Shown in pieces: positions 61,170 to 64,000 of a stretch of DNA of 64,000 nucleotides (its first letter is position 1; every line of letters begins with the position of its first letter). Origin of the DNA: Rhodocytophaga aerolata (GTDB taxonomy: Bacteria > Bacteroidota > Bacteroidia > Cytophagales > 172606-1); NCBI RefSeq assembly GCF_030503435.1, contig NZ_JAUKPO010000002.1:434001-498000 (forward strand), given 5' to 3'. The translations under genes and the position numbers were made by a program. The notes under the pieces were generated by a model that worked only from the letters and a program-made list of their open reading frames with translations, was not told the origin of the DNA and made no database searches.

Positions 61170-61799
61170 ATGTCATTAGTAGGAAAAAAAGCACCGGCGT
61201 TTAGTGCCCCTGCCGTAATCAATGGAGAAGAACTTGTAGAAGATTTCTCTTTGGATCAGTATCTGGGCAAAAAAGAAGTTATTTTCTTCTTCTATCCAAA
61301 AGATTTTACATTCGTATGTCCCACGGAGATACTGGCTTTCCAGGAAAAATTAGCTGAGTTTGAAAAAAGAAATGTAGCCGTGGTGGGTTGTTCTACCGAC
61401 ACAGAAAACTCCCACTGGGCATGGTTGCAAACCCCTAAAGACAGAGGCGGTATTCAGGGAGTTACATATCCTTTGGTAGCGGATGTAGCCAAAACCATTT
61501 CTTCTAACTTTGGCGTACTGGCCGGCCACTATGACTATAATGAAGATGGCGATATGGTTTTCCATGGAACTCCTGTTGCCTACAGAGGTACATTCCTGAT
61601 AGACAAAGCCGGTGTAGTAAGACACTGCGTAATTAATGACCTGCCGCTGGGCCGTAATATTGACGAAGCCATCCGTATGGTAGATGCCCTGCAATATGTA
61701 GAAAAGCATGGCGAAGTTTGCCCGGCCAACTGGGAAGAAGGCAAAGATGCGATGAAAGCTACAAACGAAGGAGTAGCCAGCTACTTAGCTTCTCACTAA
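61170..61799 (+). CDS. 2-Cys peroxiredoxin (AhpC/TSA family)
   Basis: This 209-residue enzyme reduces hydrogen peroxide and organic peroxides. The peroxidatic Cys50 is in DFTFVCPTEILAF and the resolving Cys184 in HGEVCPANW. The family's GG-type loop is RGGIQG. It has no signal peptide and is cytoplasmic. No AhpF-like reductase is adjacent. It has its own promoter and a terminator hairpin. Confidence 0.95.
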   Translation: MSLVGKKAPAFSAPAVINGEELVEDFSLDQYLGKKEVIFFFYPKDFTFVCPTEILAFQEKLAEFEKRNVAVVGCSTDTENSHWAWLQTPKDRGGIQGVTYPLVADVAKTISSNFGVLAGHYDYNEDGDMVFHGTPVAYRGTFLIDKAGVVRHCVINDLPLGRNIDEAIRMVDALQYVEKHGEVCPANWEEGKDAMKATNEGVASYLASH

Positions 61800-61831
61800 C
61801 AAAATAACCAAATACAAGATAACTCCATAAA

Positions 61832-61864
61832 AAATCCCCGTAGAGAAATATTCTGCGGGGATTT
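61832..61864. terminator. Terminator between peroxiredoxin and fumarase genes
   Basis: AAATCCCCGTAGA pairs with TCTGCGGGGATTT (one wobble) around a 7-base loop. It lies between the convergent genes. Confidence 0.85.
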
Positions 61865-61918
61865 GTATTTTATAGGGTATGCGAATAGAAGGTATCGGAA
61901 ACTGGTTTGCAGTATATT

Positions 61919-63313
61919 TTACTTCAACCCGCCAATCATGTCTTTGGCAACAACCCACTGGTCAAACTGCTCGGAAGTAAGCAGATTCAGGGCAATGGCA
62001 GCCTGGCGAAGAGATGTGCCTTCTTTATGAGCTTTCTTAGCTATTTTAGCAGCATTCTCATAACCGATATGCGGATTAAGCGCCGTTACCAGCATCAGTG
62101 AATTCTCCAGATTTTTCTCAATCACCGGATAGTTTGGCTCAATACCTACTACACAATTTTTATCGAACGAATCGCTGGCATCGCCAATCAGGCGGGCAGC
62201 CATTAAGAGATTGAAGATAATAACCGGCTTAAATACATTCAATTCAAAATGGCCGTTCATCGCACCTACCGTAATAGCTGCATCGTTGCCAATTACCTGG
62301 GCACACACCATCGTTAAGGCTTCTACCTGTGTAGGATTTACTTTCCCTGGCATAATAGAGGAACCTGGCTCATTTTCAGGAATGAGTATTTCTGCAATCC
62401 CGGAACGTGGACCAGAAGAGAGCATCCGGATATCGTTGGCTATTTTCATCAGGCTTACGGCCAGGCCTTTTAATGCACCAGAAGTAGCTACAGCTGCATC
62501 GTGAGCAGCCAAAGCTTCAAATTTATTAGGAGCCGTTTTAAAGGGATGACCTGCAAATTCAGAAATTTTCCGGGCCACTAGTTCGGAATAGCCTTTTGGG
62601 GTATTTAATCCGGTTCCAACAGCCGTACCACCCAGGGCCAGTTCAGATAAGTGTGTTAACGTATTTTTCAGTGCCTGAATACCGTTTTCCAGTTGGGCCA
62701 CATAGCCGGAGAACTCTTGCCCTAAGGTGAGTGGCGTAGCATCCATAAAGTGGGTACGGCCAATTTTCACCACATCTTTAAATGCTTCTGATTTCTGCTT
62801 TAAAGAATTTTTTAGCTTCTCTACCATTGGAATTGTGTGCTCTACTACTATTTTGTAAGCAGCAATACTCATAGCCGTTGGGAATGTATCGTTCGACGAC
62901 TGCGATTTGTTTACATCGTCGTTGGGGTGGATCTTCTTTTTATCGTCCATCAAATTTCCGCCAAGCAGCACATGCGCCCGGTTGGCTACTACCTCATTCA
63001 CATTCATATTTGACTGTGTACCCGAACCAGTCTGCCATACAACCAGTGGGAACTGGTCGTCTAACTTACCCTCCAGCACTTCATCACAGACCTGCGCTAT
63101 GATATCTGCTTTGTCAGCGGCTAAAACACCTAATTCCTGGTTGGTGCGGGCAGCCGCTTTTTTCAGAATGGCAAAGGCGCGTATAATTTCAAGGGGCATC
63201 TGATGGCCGCCAATAGTAAAGTTTTCTTTGGAACGCTGGGTTTGTGCACCCCAATACTTGTCGGCAGGTACTTTTACCTCGCCCATGGTGTCTTTTTCTA
63301 TACGGAATTCCAT
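61919..63313 (-). CDS. fumC: Class II fumarate hydratase
   Basis: This 464-residue enzyme interconverts fumarate and malate in the TCA cycle. It carries [13 protein letters not shown], the superfamily signature, plus [13 protein letters not shown] and [21 protein letters not shown] start it at the ATG at 63313 ([16 protein letters not shown]), the usual family start; an upstream ATG at 63403 would add 30 residues not found in the family. It is divergent from the BlaI-type gene with 182 bases between. Confidence 0.95.
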   Translation of the reverse strand: MEFRIEKDTMGEVKVPADKYWGAQTQRSKENFTIGGHQMPLEIIRAFAILKKAAARTNQELGVLAADKADIIAQVCDEVLEGKLDDQFPLVVWQTGSGTQSNMNVNEVVANRAHVLLGGNLMDDKKKIHPNDDVNKSQSSNDTFPTAMSIAAYKIVVEHTIPMVEKLKNSLKQKSEAFKDVVKIGRTHFMDATPLTLGQEFSGYVAQLENGIQALKNTLTHLSELALGGTAVGTGLNTPKGYSELVARKISEFAGHPFKTAPNKFEALAAHDAAVATSGALKGLAVSLMKIANDIRMLSSGPRSGIAEILIPENEPGSSIMPGKVNPTQVEALTMVCAQVIGNDAAITVGAMNGHFELNVFKPVIIFNLLMAARLIGDASDSFDKNCVVGIEPNYPVIEKNLENSLMLVTALNPHIGYENAAKIAKKAHKEGTSLRQAAIALNLLTSEQFDQWVVAKDMIGGLK

Positions 63314-63445
63314 AACGCTTTCAGATTTTTGTCTGCGAATTAACGAAGAAAAGTTGAGGAAGCGTAGGGAAAAATCGGAAAATACACAGCAAGCCCACTT
63401 CATCCATCCTACAACTTAAACTCTAACTAAAATTTTTCGTTATAT

Positions 63446-63471
63446 AACTATACATTATAGTTGCATAACTA
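63446..63471. promoter_or_regulatory. Overlapping palindromes, candidate BlaI operator
   Basis: AACTATA-CAT-TATAGTT (63446-63462) overlaps TAGTT-GCAT-AACTA (63458-63471). They cover the TTG -33 element of the promoter at 63461-63491, so a bound repressor would block it. Confidence 0.55.
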
Positions 63472-63491
63472 ATTTCTATAGTTTATATTTA
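63461..63491 (+). promoter_or_regulatory. Promoter of the BlaI-type operon
   Basis: TTG (63461-63463), exactly 20 bases, then TATATTTA (63484-63491), one mismatch to TAnnTTTG. It ends four bases before the ATG at 63496, so the transcript may be leaderless. Confidence 0.5.
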
Positions 63492-63495
63492 TTGT

Positions 63496-63861
63496 ATGGA
63501 AAAGCTAACACCAAAAGAAGAGGAAGTACTGCAATTATTGTGGGAAGTAAAAAAGGGCTTTGTAAAAGAACTGCTTGCCCGGATGCCAGAACCAAAACCC
63601 CACTACAACACCCTCTCTACTATTATCCGCAATCTGGAAGAGAAAGGCTATGTAGGCTATACGGCCTATGGAACTACCTACGAATATTATCCGCTGATCA
63701 GCCAGGAGCAATACAAGGAAAACTCTATAGCTAAAATTCTTTCCCGCTACTTTGATAATTCTTATAAGAACCTGGTAGCTTTTTTTGCCCAGGAAGAAAA
63801 AATCAGTGCCGAGGAGTTAAAGGAGATTATGGAGATTATTAACAAACAAAAGAATACATAA
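63496..63861 (+). CDS. BlaI/MecI-family transcriptional repressor
   Basis: This 121-residue repressor has the family winged helix (LTPKEEEVLQLLWEVKKGFVKELLARM, then YNTLSTIIRNLEEKGYVGY) and the C-terminal dimerisation region (SRYFDNSYKNLVAFFAQEE). It is followed one base later by a BlaR1/M56-type gene. In such pairs the M56 protein senses a signal, often a beta-lactam in Firmicutes, and triggers cleavage of the repressor. In Bacteroidota the signal is usually unknown. Overlapping palindromes upstream may be the operator. Confidence 0.93.
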   Translation: MEKLTPKEEEVLQLLWEVKKGFVKELLARMPEPKPHYNTLSTIIRNLEEKGYVGYTAYGTTYEYYPLISQEQYKENSIAKILSRYFDNSYKNLVAFFAQEEKISAEELKEIMEIINKQKNT

Positions 63862-63862
63862 G

Positions 63863-64000
63863 ATGAATGCTTTGTTCCTATACTTGTTAAAAGTCAGTCT
63901 TGCCCAGTGTATGTTATTCGGAGTGTACTGGCTGTTTCTCCGGAAGGAAACATTTCACCAGGCTAACCGGTTTTTTTTGCTGGGAATTCTGGCTAGCTCG
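63863..64000 (+). CDS. BlaR1/M56-family membrane protein (5' end only)
   Basis: A frame begins at ATG 63863, one base after the BlaI stop, and runs to the window end for 46 codons. It reads MNALFLYLLKVSLAQCMLFG, then VYWLFLRKETFHQANRFFLL, the first membrane helix of Bacteroidota M56-type receptor proteins. The rest lies outside the window. The pairing with BlaI makes the assignment likely. Confidence 0.75.
   Translation, partial: MNALFLYLLKVSLAQCMLFGVYWLFLRKETFHQANRFFLLGILASS

Noticed and set aside
63314-63403. 30-residue N-terminal extension of fumarase
   Set aside because: The extra stretch lies outside the conserved family start at [13 protein letters not shown] and has no targeting role in bacteria.

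Overview
The window reads as chromosome of a Bacteroidota bacterium, most likely order Cytophagales (a Rhodocytophaga-like genus is a guess). Reasons: a SusC/SusD pair, a LytS/LytTR pair with a 4-base overlap, PAS-type histidine kinases beside single-domain response regulators, a PorV-like outer-membrane protein, promoters of the TTG-N20-TAnnTTTG type, weak Shine-Dalgarno signals, and several families of intergenic palindromes and iterons that look typical of the phylum. No rRNA, tRNA, CRISPR array, prophage or insertion sequence was recognised. Many genes seem to start at an ATG some codons inside the longest reading frame. A few, such as the amino-acid permease at 50031, have no alternative to TTG.

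Layout. 174-2519 (+): receiver-less CheB and a REC-PAS-histidine kinase. 14273-2609 (-): an eight-gene run of Tat-exported TldD, TldE/PmbA, DUF4159, MoxR ATPase, DUF58 with a MIDAS motif, BatA-like, DUF4175-like and a membrane GATase-like protein. This is the most system-like block in the window: a chaperone ATPase plus VWA/membrane module coupled to a paired TldD/E metalloprotease. 14573-19172 (+): PadR with a membrane partner, a solitary nuoD, and a secreted sulfatase. 19407-28269: signalling genes (two kinases, two regulators, a GAF-PAS-HK-REC-HPt hybrid), a cyclophilin lipoprotein, and a LytTR regulator whose phospho-acceptor Asp is Asn. 28387 (-): YiaA/B protein. 36525-29232 (-): TreZ, GH57/DUF3536 and TreY, that is, trehalose from alpha-glucans, with an inverted repeat just before the GH57 start. 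37777-39343 (-): exported unknown, FKBP isomerase, exported barrel-like protein.

40376-43322 (+): a GbsR/MarR-led operon (DCC thiol-oxidoreductase/membrane fusion, DUF2071, NAD(P)-binding epimerase-like) with a palindrome inside its promoter. 43782-43883 (-): a 33-residue membrane peptide gene with its own terminator. 44222-45614: lipoprotein, response regulator, small protein. 45902-48892 (+): PorV-like protein and a helix-hairpin-helix/outer-membrane barrel fusion. 49052-49891 (-): an exported Imm51-like protein and a small basic exported protein. 50031-56297: APC permease and SusC/SusD. 56802 (+): the small ribosomal protein bTHX gene with a clear promoter and terminator. 57020-60843 (-): FecR/TPR-like and CHASE2 pair, and NhaD antiporter. 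61170-64000: 2-Cys peroxiredoxin, class II fumarase (-), and a BlaI regulator followed by the start of a BlaR1/M56 gene cut by the window end.

All family assignments come from reading motifs and gene order by eye. No database search was run.
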